DNA of 64,000 bases from Anoplolepis gracilipes (Eukaryota; Arthropoda; Insecta; Hymenoptera; Formicidae). Position 1 is the stretch's first letter, and every line of letters begins with the position of its first letter. This document shows, piece after piece, positions 34,501-48,900 of the stretch. The notes under the pieces are model-generated. The model did no database searches. It saw only the letters and a list, made by a program, of their open reading frames with translations, and had not been told where the DNA came from. The position numbers were made by a program, and so were the translations under genes. The DNA lies in the NCBI RefSeq assembly GCF_047496725.1, contig NC_132972.1, positions 6,936,001 through 7,000,000 of the forward strand. The letters run 5' to 3'.

Positions 34501-37500
34501 ATTTAAAACAAAATCCATCTTTCTTACTCGGACGTTCTATGACTTGACATGTATTAAGTAATATAGTTCCCACCCAATGATTGCTCTGTAATAAATATGT
34601 AAAGCCTAGTATATTATATAAAATAAAAATAAACACAACATTGAAGAAAAATGCAAATATAAACCTTCGTTTTTGGACTTTTGTATAGTAGCAATAAACC
34701 AGGTTTTAGAATACACCACAACTTGGTCCAACTTTTCAATGTGCCGCGAACTTTTAGCCAATCACTCATAACAATAACAGTTGGATCTTTAAAAGAGCTT
34801 AAAAGTTCGTTGGCCACTCTTTTCTTCTCCATTCTATAATTTTTTCTTTGAGCCTTATACGATTCCTTTCGTGTTAATTTGCAGGAGTCCATTGACTGAA
34901 AACATTATTAAAAGATTTTATATATTATTCAAATTAGAAATAGACTATATTTTATTGAATTTGAATAAAAATGCAAGATGTCTATTTTTTAATTGATATC
35001 TTTTCAAAAAAATTTTGAAATGCAAAAACTGTGTGTGTGTGTGTGTGTTTATATTTCACTATTCATTAAACATGAGAGTGCTAATTAGAACAGTTCTCTG
35101 TAACAATTAGCTATGGTTGAAAACAAAGAATTACCTTGTCTGATGAATTGTCAACTTTTGGACTCTCATTCATTCCTGAAAGTCCTATAACATATATAAT
35201 TTTGCATTACTTTTTAGTAAAATATATTTTATATAATAATGACTAGATGGTAATAGAGATTGTAAAAAATTATAATGCTTTTTAAAATGTACACTTATGT
35301 ATAGAATTTATATCTTAAATTCTAAAAATTTTAATGTATAGACAAACTTTTTCATAGTACTATTTTCAATAGTATAATAGTATATAAGTTATTAAATTAT
35401 AAATACTTATTTCATGTAAAATTATTTTTATTTAATTTTATAATAAATCTTGTATATATTATAAATTATATTGTATATTGTATTTTATATATATATGTAT
35501 AATATATTTTTATGTTGTCCAAATTTATATACAGTTTTCTGTAAATTTATAAATTATTAAGATATGTAAATTCTTATCAAATTAAATTTAATGAGCTAAA
35601 ACCAATTTTTATATTTTTAGGAAAAAATAATGCATGCTTAGAAAATAAATAACACACTTTGAAAATAAATAAACTACACTCTAACAAAAAGATGCAAAAG
35701 ATATATAATATTCTTTCATTTTTAGTTTTATATAAATGGAGTATGTTACTCATACATTCACCCAATCACAATAGTATAGAGAAATACATATAATATATAA
35801 TATTATAATTTTCTATATAGACATTTAAGTTTAATTAAACAAATCAAGATAATCATTCTTTCTTCCTGATTTGTATGTGTCACAAATCTTAATTTAGCTT
35901 ATTCAGCGTATGCTTCTATTAGCAAATATAGTCAAAATCAATATTCTTTTTATATGCTTCATGTCTAAAGATCTATAAAATAAATATCTCATACAGAAAA
36001 CACAAATAGAGAATAATAATTTTCAACATGTACATATGCATAATAATAATAAAATTTATCTTGATTTGTATTATAAATATATCATAAATGAGTTATATTT
36101 ATATTATAAATTATCTATTTATTATTTTAAAAATATATATTTATTTACTGACGCATTTTTAGCTATACATAACATAAAAATTAGATTGTTAAAAATTAAT
36201 ACTAGTTTAGATATTATCTTTAGTATTATATTAATATTTAAGTGCTTTTTGCAAGATTTGCATCAAGTCTAAAGAATTCATTTCAACCCAAATCTTATTT
36301 TTGCACATGATCTTGGTGCATTATTCTCATTGTCAGAAACGCAAGCCAATTAGATTTTATTAATGCAATAAAATCACATGCTTGGAGATATTAATACACA
36401 AAAAAAGTATTTTAATATTAAAAATACAAATTTTGCGGAAAAGATGACATGCAATAAATTCTTGTTAAGAGAAAATTATCTTTTCATAAAAGAATGCAAA
36501 CCTCATAAAATAGCTCATACAATACAATGAGACAAATTTGTATTATCACATTTGTTACATACTGAATTACATAATAAGGTATATATTTTTTTATATCAAT
36601 AATAATTAATCAAATTAAGATTAAAGATTAAATTAAATTTCTTGCAAGCTTTTTTTGTGGAGAAAGCATAAAAGTGCAGCAAGCGTTAAAATATCACAAG
36701 CGTTAAATGATATTGCTATGTACAAAAAGTTTAAAGAAAGTTTATAAATTGCACATAAAGTGAAACATAAATATATGTTTAGAGGAAAGTGCTTTGTAAG
36801 CCACATGGTTTCAGAATTTTTCTACTACACATGTGTACCTATCATACTGCAGAAATAAAAGTAATGTCAATCAAGTTTTGAAAGCTGCTGAAATTTCAAT
36901 TATCCTCAGATTATAGTAACGATGTACTTTCGAAAATATTTCTAGGTTTATACCTGGAGAAATTGGAGGTGCACCGGCTGTAATATTTACGCTTGTTGAA
37001 AGGGACTCTGTTGATGGAAGTTTAGGTAATGGTGTAGACTGTGCTTGAATACTGCTTCGTCGAAAATGTCGATCCGCTGGTTCTATATATTTGCATTCAT
37101 TCAGTTGCACTCACAATATTTAATATATATTTTATATCATATTTTATTTTATATCATATTAGAATTAGGAAATGTCTCAAAAAAACTGATTAATCAATGA
37201 TTATTTAATAGTATGTAACACAATCAGAACTAACATTTGCTACATTACAAACATAAGTAGTATTAACATGTAATATAACACAAAGAATATCTTACAATAT
37301 TATTTTCTGCAATGAGACAAGACAAAAAGTAGCAAAAAAAATATGTAATTGCTTACAATAAATTTTAATGAAAGATATTGCCATATTTTGCTATAAAAAG
37401 GAGAAAAAAATATACATGCACAACAAAGCATGCACCTTTAAATTACATGCAATCAATTTACATACAAATGCAAATTATATAATAGGAATATAATTATATA

Positions 37501-37552
37501 ATAGGAATATAATTAAATAGGAATTAAATTAGGATATTTTAAAATATATAGC

Positions 37553-37613
<61 letters not shown>

Positions 37614-37747
37614 TAGTAATACACCAACTTATATTATTTGGACAAATGTTTCAAATGTTATCTCAATGCAAACCTTTATAAGCAAAAACTTTCTATAGAT
37701 ATATATATTAAGTTGTTTAAAGATATTGTTTTTGTATCATGTTTGTC

Positions 37748-37834
<87 letters not shown>

Positions 37835-39267
37835 TGTTATATTTTGTACATGAAATAATTTATGTTAAAATGATAAAGAATATTATGTAAATGAAATAGC
37901 TTGTTGAATTAATTTTATCTGTAAGAATTTTTAGCATTCACTGTAAAGTGTACATATATTGTCTTCATTGAAAGAGAAAAATGGTGAAAAGTAGGTCACA
38001 TAAAGCATAAAGTTATTATGCCACAACAAACTACGATGCTTATAGTACTAGGGATTCCTACTACACAATATGAGAACAGTTTGTTAGACTCTCAAGAGTA
38101 TTGATTTCCATTTTACTAACAGTCAGACTTGCTACAGTATGTATTTCATTCATATTAATGAGCTGCCATAACTGTGTACCAGACATATCCTCATTGACAA
38201 GTTTATAATAACTAGTTTTATATGTAAGATGTACAGATAAAAGCTACCCAAACAATATAGAAATATCCTATTAATAAATATATTTATATCTTGAATTGAA
38301 TATTCTCATCACTTTTCAATTTTTCTCAATTAAAATATTTTAAAATGCATATTGTGAAAATATTCATCACACTTATGAAATTTATTTTAAAAATCTATTT
38401 TTTTTTTTTCAGGAACCCCCATGCATCCATAGTGAACAACAGACTACAACATATATAAACTCTGTGTGATTTGTACAAGAGTGTTGATATTATATAAACA
38501 TGAAAAATTCTATACAATTTGTGACATTACATAAACCTTACTATGTCTTAGAACACTTTAATAATAGAGAACATTTTTCCAGAGACATGCTACTATTATA
38601 TACACCTATATATTCTTAATTCATATAGTTCAAATGTCAATGACAAATAATTTCATAAAGTTCATAAAATAAGATTTCTTTTTCTAGAAAAATATATACT
38701 TTATATATATTTGTGTATACAATTGTCATTTATAGTGATAAATAGCTAATTTTTTACTGTGCTTATTATACTCTCACTACTTATATTTTTATTATATTAT
38801 ATATATCTTACAAGCTAATTGTTGTATATATATTGTTATCAATCATTGAAAAAACAGATATATATTTGTAATCATAGGGTCTATTCTTTTTTAACTGAGC
38901 TGGTTGCATTAGTTCAAAAATTTTTTTTTCTCCTTCTAGTGCAGAGGAAAAAAGATAAACTCTGAACTAATGCAATCAGTTGAGCTAAAAAGAATAAACC
39001 CATAATTAATATCATTATAAAGTCCTTATAAAGTATCTTATGACATAATTATCTTACAATGTTATCTATATTACAGTAATCATCGTATTTGTAATATAAG
39101 AATCTTAAACAGTATCTAATGTAGTAATACTTACGACTAAGAGATCTGCTAACATTTGGCGGTGTCATGGTCTTAAAAGTATCTACTGAAGTGCCAAGAG
39201 GTACAGAATGAGTTTCCGCCTGTAGACGCTGATGCTCTCCAGGCACAACAATTGGTTGCGAACTCAT
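28523..39267 (-). CDS. OSBPL8: Oxysterol-binding protein-related protein 8 (ORP5/8 type)
   Basis: This is an ER-anchored lipid-transfer protein that exchanges phosphatidylserine and PI4P at ER-plasma membrane contacts. Sixteen coding exons join in phase: 39135-39267, 36954-37082, 35135-35184, 34665-34895, 34441-34585, 33958-34179, 32188-32747, 31783-31961, 31482-31659, 31197-31293, 30896-31092, 30643-30768, 30332-30580, 30087-30254, 28841-29016 and 28523-28754, giving 1023 aa (human ORP8 is 889). There is a PH domain (about 145-275, MSDWLKVRGTLKSWTKLWCI). The sterol/lipid-binding domain starts near 500 (QVRPGMDLSKVVLPTFILEP) and has the signature EQLSHHPPIS (about 608-617) and KKPYNPLLGETFRCYW. 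A C-terminal coiled coil and membrane anchor (DTILIIIIVFLVQYFVSVW) end the protein. Exon 7 (187 codons) is a Ser/Pro-rich linker longer than in vertebrates. Intron 10 uses a GC donor. A 5' UTR exon with a perfect GTGAGT donor ends at 39636. Confidence 0.95.
37555..37613. repeat. (GA)n microsatellite in ORP8 intron 1
   Basis: About 58 bp of AG/GA dinucleotides with one A-insertion near the end. Confidence 0.95.
37753..37828. repeat. (TA)n microsatellite in ORP8 intron 1
   Basis: About 76 bp of alternating TA, the longest simple repeat of the window. Confidence 0.95.
38877..39001. repeat. Foldback element in ORP8 intron 1
   Basis: The left arm 38877-38916 (GGGTCTATTCTTTTTTAACT...) pairs with the right arm 38963-39001 (reverse complement GGGTTTATTCTTTTTAGCTC...), both ending inward in GCATTAGTTCA. 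The loop is 46 bp. It shares the core TGAACTARTGCAATMAGTT with the Ccs intron element. Confidence 0.88.
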
Positions 39268-39337
39268 TGTGAATCTAAAATAGACAATCCTGATCATAAA
39301 CTTGTATTTAAAATAATACAATACAAAAGAATTTTAG

Positions 39338-39342
<5 letters not shown>

Positions 39343-39375
<33 letters not shown>
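39343..39375. repeat. (TA)n microsatellite
   Basis: About 33 bp of alternating TA in the 5' UTR intron of ORP8. Confidence 0.93.
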
Positions 39376-39379
<4 letters not shown>

Positions 39380-39408
39380 GTTAATAAAAATTCATATTAA
39401 TCCATTAA

Positions 39409-39479
39409 AGTCTGATTTCACAACTTACTTAATGAGAGTTTAATTTGTTAAACCTATTTTAAGTTGTGGAACCAGGTCT
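39409..39479. repeat. Compact inverted repeat
   Basis: 39409-39427 (AGTCTGATTTCACAACTTA) pairs imperfectly with 39460-39479 (reverse complement AGACCTGGTTCCACAACTTA), and an inner GTTTAA/TTAAAC pair extends the hairpin. It is probably a small foldback remnant. Confidence 0.6.
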
Positions 39480-39627
39480 AACACAGTATGTCCTTATACA
39501 TACTTAGCAAAATAGTTCACAAATAAATATATTAGGTAATAGCAAATTGCACATAAAGAAGAAGCACAATGTGTGTGTGTGTTTACATTTTTTGTCATTC
39601 TTTATACAATTGTTATGTATAGTGTCG

Positions 39628-40480
39628 AGACTCACCTTGCTTTCGAGCGATTATTGACGTGACAAATATATCCAGTACGTCGCGATAATTATGCAGGGAG
39701 AACAATTAGAGCGCGAGGTACATGGGTGAAACGCGACATCGCGTATCGTTTTTCGACACACTCGCGGAAGCACTTTAGCAGCGGTGGATTCACTTGACGT
39801 CACAAATTTTAATATTCTGTATGCCTGACTCGTCGAAAACCGGACACGATGACAAATGATGCGTATACACGCGCGTGGACGGTCTCTCGACGGGACGGTA
39901 CGTTGCTGACAAATGTGGGCGCGAAGTGCGTTGTACCATTTAATCACTAGTAGTAAAACAAAGCAGCAGCGACGACGATGCGTTAAACGTTAAGTGACGG
40001 GAATGCGCGCGACCGCAACTGACTGCAGACTGCAACTGCGCGCGTGCAACGACTGCGTATTCGTAACGCGAGCACGGCAACGCGACCGCGACGCGCAATA
40101 GCGAGGAGGAAATAAAAAAGGAACCTTGAGGAAGGAGAAGAGGTGGACGCGTTAACCGGCCGCAGCCGCTATACATATACATGCATGCGCTTTAATTCGA
40201 CAAAAACATCACGCCTCGGCCCCGCGTCTTCGTCTCTGACGTATATATGCGTGTACTTTACGTATATGTTTTCACTGTACGTCGCTAGATCGCTCGTCGA
40301 CGAAATATCTTGATTTTACATCCCCTCGCGGTTTCTCTTTTATATTATTATAACGGGAACGGTCGAGCGCTTCGCTGGAATGTCCGGCGTGTTTGAAAGC
40401 CCAGCCGGTTGTAATCGATGACGTTTACGCGCACGCGGGCCCGATTGAACGGCTCGTTATCACTTTCATCTCCACTCGCC

Positions 40481-40484
<4 letters not shown>
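39628..40484. promoter_or_regulatory. CpG-rich promoter and 5' UTR exon of ORP8
   Basis: The base composition switches to CpG-rich between about 39640 and 40460. On the minus strand, a GCAAG|GTGAGT donor at 39635-39636 pairs with the acceptor at 39275-39276 before the ATG, defining a non-coding first exon above 39636. Open frames here (39651-40182, minus) are attributable to the low stop frequency of CpG-rich DNA. Confidence 0.7.
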
Positions 40485-40538
<54 letters not shown>

Positions 40539-40590
40539 TCTCTTTCTTTCTTTCTTTCCTTCTTTCCCTTTTTCTTTCTCTTCCTTTGAG
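40485..40590. repeat. (CT)n pyrimidine tract
   Basis: About 47 bp of pure CT followed by a further 55 bp of T/C-rich sequence, next to the ORP8 promoter. GA/CT tracts at promoters often bind GAGA-type factors in insects; here this is inference. Confidence 0.9.
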
Positions 40591-42979
40591 AGGACCGATC
40601 GATGATATCGCTTTGATACGTATGAATTTTTAATAATCGCTATTAATGCAGTTTTACGCCTCTTCCACAGTTATATGGGTTATTCTAATAAAAAAACTTG
40701 ATGTTCTTCTTTATCTACATCGCAGTCACAGTCTGATATAAGTAAAAGATTAGCGCTAATCTCGTTTAATATTTAATTGGTTTTAGAGTGGAATTTTGCT
40801 TCTGCCGATTTAACGATGAAATATTCCACACGCAAACATTATTTTATTTCAGTTTATACAAATTATTGAAAAATATTTAAATACATGCAGCTAAATCTTG
40901 TGCGCGTGAACGTTATTATAAATATCTTATTTTATAATATTTTTAGCCATCTATCTGGCTTCGAATTAAACGAATTAAAATTGACCTAAATTTTGCTTAC
41001 TCGTCTCCATGCATTATGCGTAGATTTCGTAACTGCAGAGAGTCGAGATAACTTCATCAGGATTATTTGACCCCGGACTATGTCGAGACAATTCAATCTA
41101 TAAATTCACTGAGGTATAATAACTATATAATGCATAATAATTCAGAGTTATCGAGCACTTTTTAAATTTTCAAATACGATAGAAATATACATGTTAATAA
41201 TAAGAAATGTTGGTAACATGAAATATAATTAATAATATGATAATATATACCTTTTGAACGCGAGATTCATGTGACAAAAGATTTATTGTTTGTTTTTGAA
41301 ACTTGAAAGATAAAAAAAATCGATAAAAAGTTTAAAATCATTTTATAATGAAGTAAAAACTATCAATCTCAATTTTTTGCTACGCCCCTGCAAAGAGACG
41401 TCGTGCAATTTACGGGAGGATGTGTTCTAAAATAAGCGCCGAAATTTATGTAAGTGACGTATAATCTTATTGCACGATCAATATATTATCAAGGTTTTAT
41501 TATTATTATTATATCGATGGACGCATCTTTTACATCATCTGTTTTTTCTAAAAAATAAATATATACATATATATTTTTATTATAAATGCGAAAAATACAA
41601 AAAGAGAAGATATAACTATAATAATTATAAAACCGATTTTAATTAATATGCTTTGCAGATTCTATCTCAATTGGCAATAAATATAGCGTATTCATATAAT
41701 GTAACACAATACGCCTTATGTAAGACATTATCATTGTTTACATCTTTTATACACAGTAGTGTTTTTCTCTATTCTTACGTAGTCATTATGCATGCACAAT
41801 TTTTTGTCCAATCGCAGTATATTGTGATTGGCTGATGCAAATTCTCTGTGATTATGAAAGATCATAATACCTATAATTGCATAATGCACTCTACATATCT
41901 GCAAATGAAAATGCTACTGCAGAAGAATACAATTTGCTAACTGTAAGTTAATTTTATATTTAACAATTATTAATAATTAACATGATTTGAATATGAAGAT
42001 ATAATAGTTCATGTAGTGTATAATTGAATTTACATATAATTATCATATATATGATAATTATATGTATATGCAGATAATTACACGAATATAAAATTGTGTA
42101 CAAAAATTATGTTTAAAGAGTAAAAAATATTTCAATTATTTAGTTTTGATTATGTGTATAAATTATACACATAAGTTTCAGAAATATATTTAAATGAATT
42201 TAATATATGTATATTTATATTATATATATATGTTATATTGTACATGTATATTTATCTTTTCGATTACTGTCTTATTTTTAAGAGTAATTAAAACAATTAT
42301 TTGTGTTTTATTTTTTTAAAAAACTGTTATAAAAGAATTTCTTAATTTTATAATAACAAAAATAATATTTTTACTCTGTGTATGTGTAAAAAAAGAAAAC
42401 CACTATACATGTACTTAAAAAGTATTTTGAAAGATTAAATCTATATGAATAAAGAATAATTTTTAGATTAAATAACAAGATAATGATATATCCTTTTTTA
42501 GAATAATTTTCTGCATACTAATTATAGAAGAAAACGAGCAAAAACATGTCTTCAATTAAATAAAAACAAAGATAAATATATCAAAATAAAAGCGAATATT
42601 TATACGATTCATAGGTTCGATATTATCGAAATATGTATTTTGGCGCGTAAAGTGCTCGTAGAAGACGATTGGTTACGCGATTCGGGTGTGTTCGGTTTCG
42701 ATCGTCTCCGAAGTCCGAAGTCGCGCGTCGCGCGAGGCGCGAGTCAGCGAAATACGAATCAGTGTCAGTTGTCTTGTACCGGCGTAAAGTCGGAGTAGGT
42801 ACGCCGTTTTCGCTCAACAGTCCCACAGTAGGTTGGAGCGACGTCAAATCTGTCAACCCCTTCTCCGTGGGAGGAAGATTCGTCGGCGGTCGGCGGTCGG
42901 CGGTCGGCGCGCGTCGCCGGCGAGCGAAGCGGGTAGCGGATTCGGTTCTTTATTCTTTAGTCGTGTCGCGCTGAGCGTG
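40591..42979. other. Intergenic between ORP8 (-) and NXN (+), with NXN promoter
   Basis: Mostly AT-rich, with a short CCAAT hairpin (41808-41831) and no supported gene. The last 350 bp (about 42640-42979) become CpG-rich and form the likely NXN promoter and 5' UTR. The upstream ORF in frame with NXN (from 42833) lacks family similarity before residue MAACVGEQ, so I start the gene at 42980. Confidence 0.55.
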
Positions 42980-45900
42980 ATGGCCGCGTGTGTCGGTGAG
43001 CAGGTATCTACGGTGAATGTCGCGAAGAATAAAGCACCCGGTAAGCAGTTATATTGGCAGCACCGGCTGTTTGGCAAGCAGCTGCTGCGCTGCAATCAGG
43101 TTGGTGACACGAGGAAGTCGATTGACTCGGCGACCGCGTCGCTCGTCCACGAGGACGGCCGGCCGGCCTGCGAGATCATTGGCATGTACTTTAGCTTCGT
43201 GAATCCTGGTGCGACCTGCGACGACTTCACGCGTCAGCTGGTTGAGCTTTACGCAAATGTCAACGGTACGGATAGCAGCGGAGCCGGCGAGCGTGACAGG
43301 AAGAAGAGATTCGAGGTGGTGCACGTGGTACTCTGGAGCAACGTTACCGACGTGCTCGATTTCGATGACAGCTTCCGCGCCCACGTAGCCGATTTACCCT
43401 GGCTCGTCGTGCCGAATCGAGATTACGAAAGGAAGGTAAAATGAATTTTTTTCTTTCTTTTATTGTTTATTTCAATCTTTTCAAAAGATTTATTTGAATC
43501 TTTCCTTTCTTCGCATTTTTCTCTTCTCCCTCTTCTTCTTTACTTCCTTTTTCTAAGTTTGTCATTATTCTATTATTCTAGCTTTTACAAAAGTTTCTAA
43601 GAATTATTGTTGTCACATGGTATTGTCTATGTGCATCTATTCAGAAAACTTTCTTAGGATCATTATCGAAAAGCACGTACCTAGCTGAGTCTAAATTATG
43701 TCACGCTATAACACGTTTATAGAAAGAAAGTTTTTATAGAAAAAAAGCTGTAAGTATTATTAATATTAAAATAAATTTTTACGAGAAATTGTGTGAAATA
43801 ACATGAAATTTTATTACAATATTTAGTTTGAAAAATTTTTTTATTAAATTTTATTAAGACAAGATAATAAACTTTATGTGCTTTTTTCTCGAAATAATGA
43901 GAGCAAAGATTTAATATATATCATTGTCAGAAACAGATTAGTCTAAATTGTGTGGCCGAATTATTCAAAGTAATAGAAATGTTCGAATAGTTCATACGAA
44001 CTGTTCAAACGGAAGTAATGATCGACATGTTTGATCGATTCGCAATGCTGACATTCACACAAGAAAAATTTGAGCAAAAAGTGTTTACAGCAAATAGATT
44101 CAGCAAGTAGATTAATCAATTTTTATTTATTTAATTTTCACAAATCTCTTTATTGCTATTTTATTCGAAATAATTGTATATATTTTTTCGAAAGATTCTA
44201 ATAATTGAAAAATTGTAGGTAATAATTCTGATTAAATGAGAAAATTTTGTATAGGAAAAGATTGTTGAGAGCTTCAATAATTTTTCATGTCTATCACTTA
44301 TCGTGACGAAACTTTTGTACTGAATAGTATTGATTGTGTATAAAAGTTTGCTCTTTTACTGACAATGAGAGAAGAAATAGAAACGCGGAAATGGTTAAAT
44401 CTTCTTATTATCTACATTGCAAAGTTTTTATTAAAATATAAAGAAAAACATAATTTATAATAGTAGCATTATATAGCTACTGCATCAAGTTATTTTTCAA
44501 ACTAAAATAAATGCGCTAAGTAGCGTGCTTTATATATTTTAATTTAAATCTGAGACAAGGCTTTTTTGATATATGTATTAAAATTAAGAAGGCTTAGAAG
44601 TAAATTAATCTCAGTATCGAGTTTCAATCAAAAATTCACAAAAGAAGTGCTTTGTTATATATAATGTCATTTAATTTTAATGAAAATTAACAGCATTTTA
44701 ATTCAAACTTTTATTGCCATTCTATTTAAAATAGCAATCAAAATTATAAGAAAAGATGAAAAAATAATTGATTTCGAACTTCAAAGAATATTTATATACT
44801 TGAGACAAAAAAACGTTAGTTTAAATATTAAATTATTTTAAATACAAACTTTACGATCGTATATGCGCATACTTTTGTGGATTTATATCGTGTTATGCTA
44901 TAAGAAATTATATACATATTATAATTTTATAAATCACATCGGACTGAAAAAAGAAAAGAGAGAGAGCGCTGTAAATTTCATGATATTTTCAGTTTCATTA
45001 TACATATGTCAATTTCATGATATTTTCAGTTTCATTACATGCGTATTTCATACTTACAAGGAATAATTGCTAGGCAATTCACAATTCTCGTTTAATGCAA
45101 GTGCATTTTGATTGAGATTTGAATAAAAATTGGCTTTAACTGCATTCGCAGCGATATACATCGAAAATGCTACGCATTTTTAATTATACATGGATTTATA
45201 TCCATGCATTTGTATCTTTGTCGGTGAGATTAATGCGAAAGCTATCCGAAAATATATTGTAAAATTTATGTGAAAGAGAGAGACAGAGGGGAAAGATATG
45301 AACAAATAAATTATTATTTTTAATCTATTCAAAATATCAAAATTCGAAAGAAGAGAAGAGAATAAATAGTGATACAGTCTTTTATATATAATTGTTTCTT
45401 GTTTGTATCATCTAAGATTAAGTTAAATAGCGAAGTCAGTTCTTTCTTTCCTTTGTTGTGAAGAATATATTTTTTATTTTAAAATTTGCCGAGTAATTTT
45501 TATCAGAAATGTCAGAATTATATTAGTTGTTTTTTCAAATTTAGATGAATTTAAAGTACACTATTTAATTTTTGCGGGGCAAAATTTTTGTGAAACTTGC
45601 AAGTTTTGTTAAAATGTAATAAAAGGAAAAAAAATTAATGTATAAAAAAATAATTTAATAAAATCTTTTTTTATTTTTTAAGATTGACTTATAAAAAACC
45701 CAGTCGCTACTTTGTAGCATTTGCGATCGGTAGGTGACTAGAGGTCATGCTACATGAGATAAAAATGCAGACTTAGATCTTAATATATAGATTTTAATTA
45801 TAGAACGAGTTTATCTCCAATGAAAATAAAAGCAGAGAAAAATTTGCCAGAACGCATCTGTACTATAATACAGATGTTTATAAACATCTGTAGCATAAAT

Positions 45901-48900
45901 ATTAAGCAGCAATTTTGTCGCACGCATGCATGAGTAGAATATAATTCCGACGATAGAATATTACTTTGCCACGAGACGATGTACATTTTTCATTTCAGGC
46001 ACAGGCCTTTTAACCCCTTCGCTCACGCAGTCGCGCTATTTAAGGTTCAAATTTTATTTGCGCGAACGCGCCTGGCGGGAGGACGTGGTCGGGGTCGGTT
46101 GCATGCACTTCGTACTCTGGAGATGTATTATCCAGTCGCGATCTTTTTACCATTATGGTTTCTCGGTACGCGTTATCGTCGTTGTTGATAATACGATGCT
46201 AAGGTACAAGCGAATATTGCGATAAAGAAAATTGCGAAAGTATAATTTGTAAGAATAGTGTATGAATGATTCGGCGAAGGAATAATACTTTAGTTTTAGT
46301 ATATTAAAGTATTATCATATTTATTTGATTATTTGATTTATCTTATCCGTTAATGTATCTTATTTTGAATTTCCCTCGACCTGAGAGAAAATTTAGATCA
46401 TATTAAAGTATTTATGTGTAACAGGGCATAGAATTTTATATCTGAGAAATGTGCGTGAAAAAATGTAACTCTATAAATAGAACGATATTTTATGAAATTA
46501 GTATCAATTTTCTCGATGAAGAATTTATCGAGCATTAGGTATAAGCAACATTCTGATTTTTTTTTTCAATAGGAATAATAAAATGATCGAAATGTACACG
46601 TTAAATATTTCTTAAGATTAAAATTTATTTCACACATACATAGAATGTTTGCTTTTATATAACAATATCATTTATATTAATATAAATATTATTTCTCGTT
46701 TTGAATTTATTAATGCGATATATACACAAGCACGTATAAATAATATGTAGAGGATACTTGAAATGTTTCAATCGTTATTTGTAACGTTGGGCCTTTTTAT
46801 ATTTTACTCAGCTAGGGTACTTTAGATTCATTGATGTTTGTAATAGGGATGTACACAGGGATGTACAATATATACATTTAATCGGTCTCAATAGCGTAGA
46901 AACCGTAACGATAAGCGCTTTAACCATAATGAACGTCAAGTAGCTTTGTGATTGGTCCTCGCTCATTAATTCTGTATTTAAATCGCTTTTGAAAATGTCT
47001 CGCTGTAATTACAAATGCTTTGTGATAGTTTCATTAATAATAAAAGAAACAGAGATATATGATTACATGACTTAAAAAAAATTAGAGGTCGATTTCATTC
47101 GAGAAGGCCCGTCAAAGACTTGTTTTACTGAAGAGTAAGATTCATAAATTAAATTATACATAAATTAAATTAAATATTTTAGAATGCGATAATGTTATTT
47201 TATTATATAGTTATCGCACATTTATTTAAAATATAAAATTATATTTAAAATATAAAATTATCAGTATTATATATAGAATAAATCAATATGTCTTTCATAT
47301 TTTACGAGAAAACTGTTGGTCGTTTTAGTAATAATATATACAATTAGTAATACGAATAGTATTATACTATTCTTATTACAAATAAAGAAAATTTAATTTA
47401 ATTTATATTAATACTTGATTATATTTTTTCACACATAGAATGAATAGTTCAAAATTGTTTTCGTTTTACTGAATTGACTTTGATATATTAATTGCACTCT
47501 AGGATTAATACAGTTTTTTTAATTTGATATATTAATTGCACTGAGGATTAATACAGTTTTTTTTACAAAACCCTCAATGAAATAAATCAGAAACACGCAT
47601 ACTTATCGAGACCCAGCTTTTTCACGTCTTTACATTTTTGATGGCCCTCCATCCCTTTTATTTCGACATGAGAGACAACACTTGCGCGCGGCTGGCACAC
47701 TCCATGAATAAGGTGTCTCTAGGAGACTGGTCGCTTCAACGCTTTAATCAGCGAGGTTGCTCATAGCTCGGAGGTTTTAAACCGCTTGGTAAGAAAAAAG
47801 CTCGCGTTTTTTTTTTTGTCCAAGAGCAACGTTAACGAGAAAGCCGCGTTGTGAAAAGAGAAAAAGAATCGAGTAAATGACTGGAAACCTTCTATTCTAA
47901 ACATACAGACGACCCATATCTTCCTCAAATAGCGTTCTTGTTCGTTCTACGCGATAACGAAAGAAATCGGACGAGGAAGAGACGGAGAAACGAAAGAACA
48001 TGTATGTGAATGTATGTTTCTTTTCCTTCGCGTGAGTTTGTATGTACACACATAAGCCTGCTCATGAAAAATGAAGCGTGAACCACGGCTGTATCTTTGG
48101 AATGTCTGAAAGTCTAAACGAAAGTCGCGAAACTTTAAAATTTTTCTTTTTGTCTTTCTCTTTCTTACTCGCTTTCTCTTTGCACGGGTAATTATGACTG
48201 TTTTAAATATCGATTAAAGAAACTTAATTTTAAAATAATCATCGTCAGTAATTTAAATCTGTATTTAGTAAAATATAATGTAAAAATATGTATATTGAAG
48301 TACGGTAACAAGTCGAAAAAATAATCATAAATGAATCTCGAATTTAAATATTTAATTTTAAACAAGAGTTTTATTTTACCAAATGATAAATCATGAGAGA
48401 CATTTTGATTATTATAATCATAAAACACTATTTTTATATGTCACATAAACAAATCAAAAGTTCTGATTCTGCGATGTTGCATATATATCCATAGACACTC
48501 GTATTCATAGGGATTCAACAGAGAAAATCTATCGCTATTTCATGTCGGTGGTCGCGGTTTTGTTTTACGTTTCATTTCATTTTTTTTTTTTTACCTTGTT
48601 GCATGCCTATGAATTGTGCACGGTCTATTAGCTCGTGGTCAAAGGAAAAGTGATGAATGTTTGCAAACTGTTTGCATGAAAAGTCGTCCCTATGTTTGTA
48701 AGAGAAAAACGAATCTCACGACGGGAACCTTTTGAGTCACGCCATTGTCATGTGTCAACTTTTCTCAATTGTTACATAAACTTTGTTATAATCAAGTACC
48801 TTTTGTGCGCGAGGATTAATCGCGTAACGAGTAAATAATAAAAAATAAATGAATTAAAAAAAAAATATTACTAAACAGTAGAAAGGGCAAATAAAAGCCA

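Noticed and set aside
40393..40633. Ser/Leu/Phe-repeat open frames
   Set aside because: They are translations of the CT microsatellite.
41808..41831. CCAATCGCA...TGTGATTGG hairpin
   Set aside because: The arms are only about 9 bp, too short to call an element by eye, though they resemble the inverted CCAAT motifs elsewhere.
42833..42979. N-terminal extension of nucleoredoxin from an upstream ATG
   Set aside because: The added sequence is Arg-rich CpG-island translation without family similarity. The ATG at 42980 is a more plausible start, though the exact start is not proven.
45979..46188. 69-aa open frame in NXN intron 1
   Set aside because: Arg-rich, no family similarity and no splice support.
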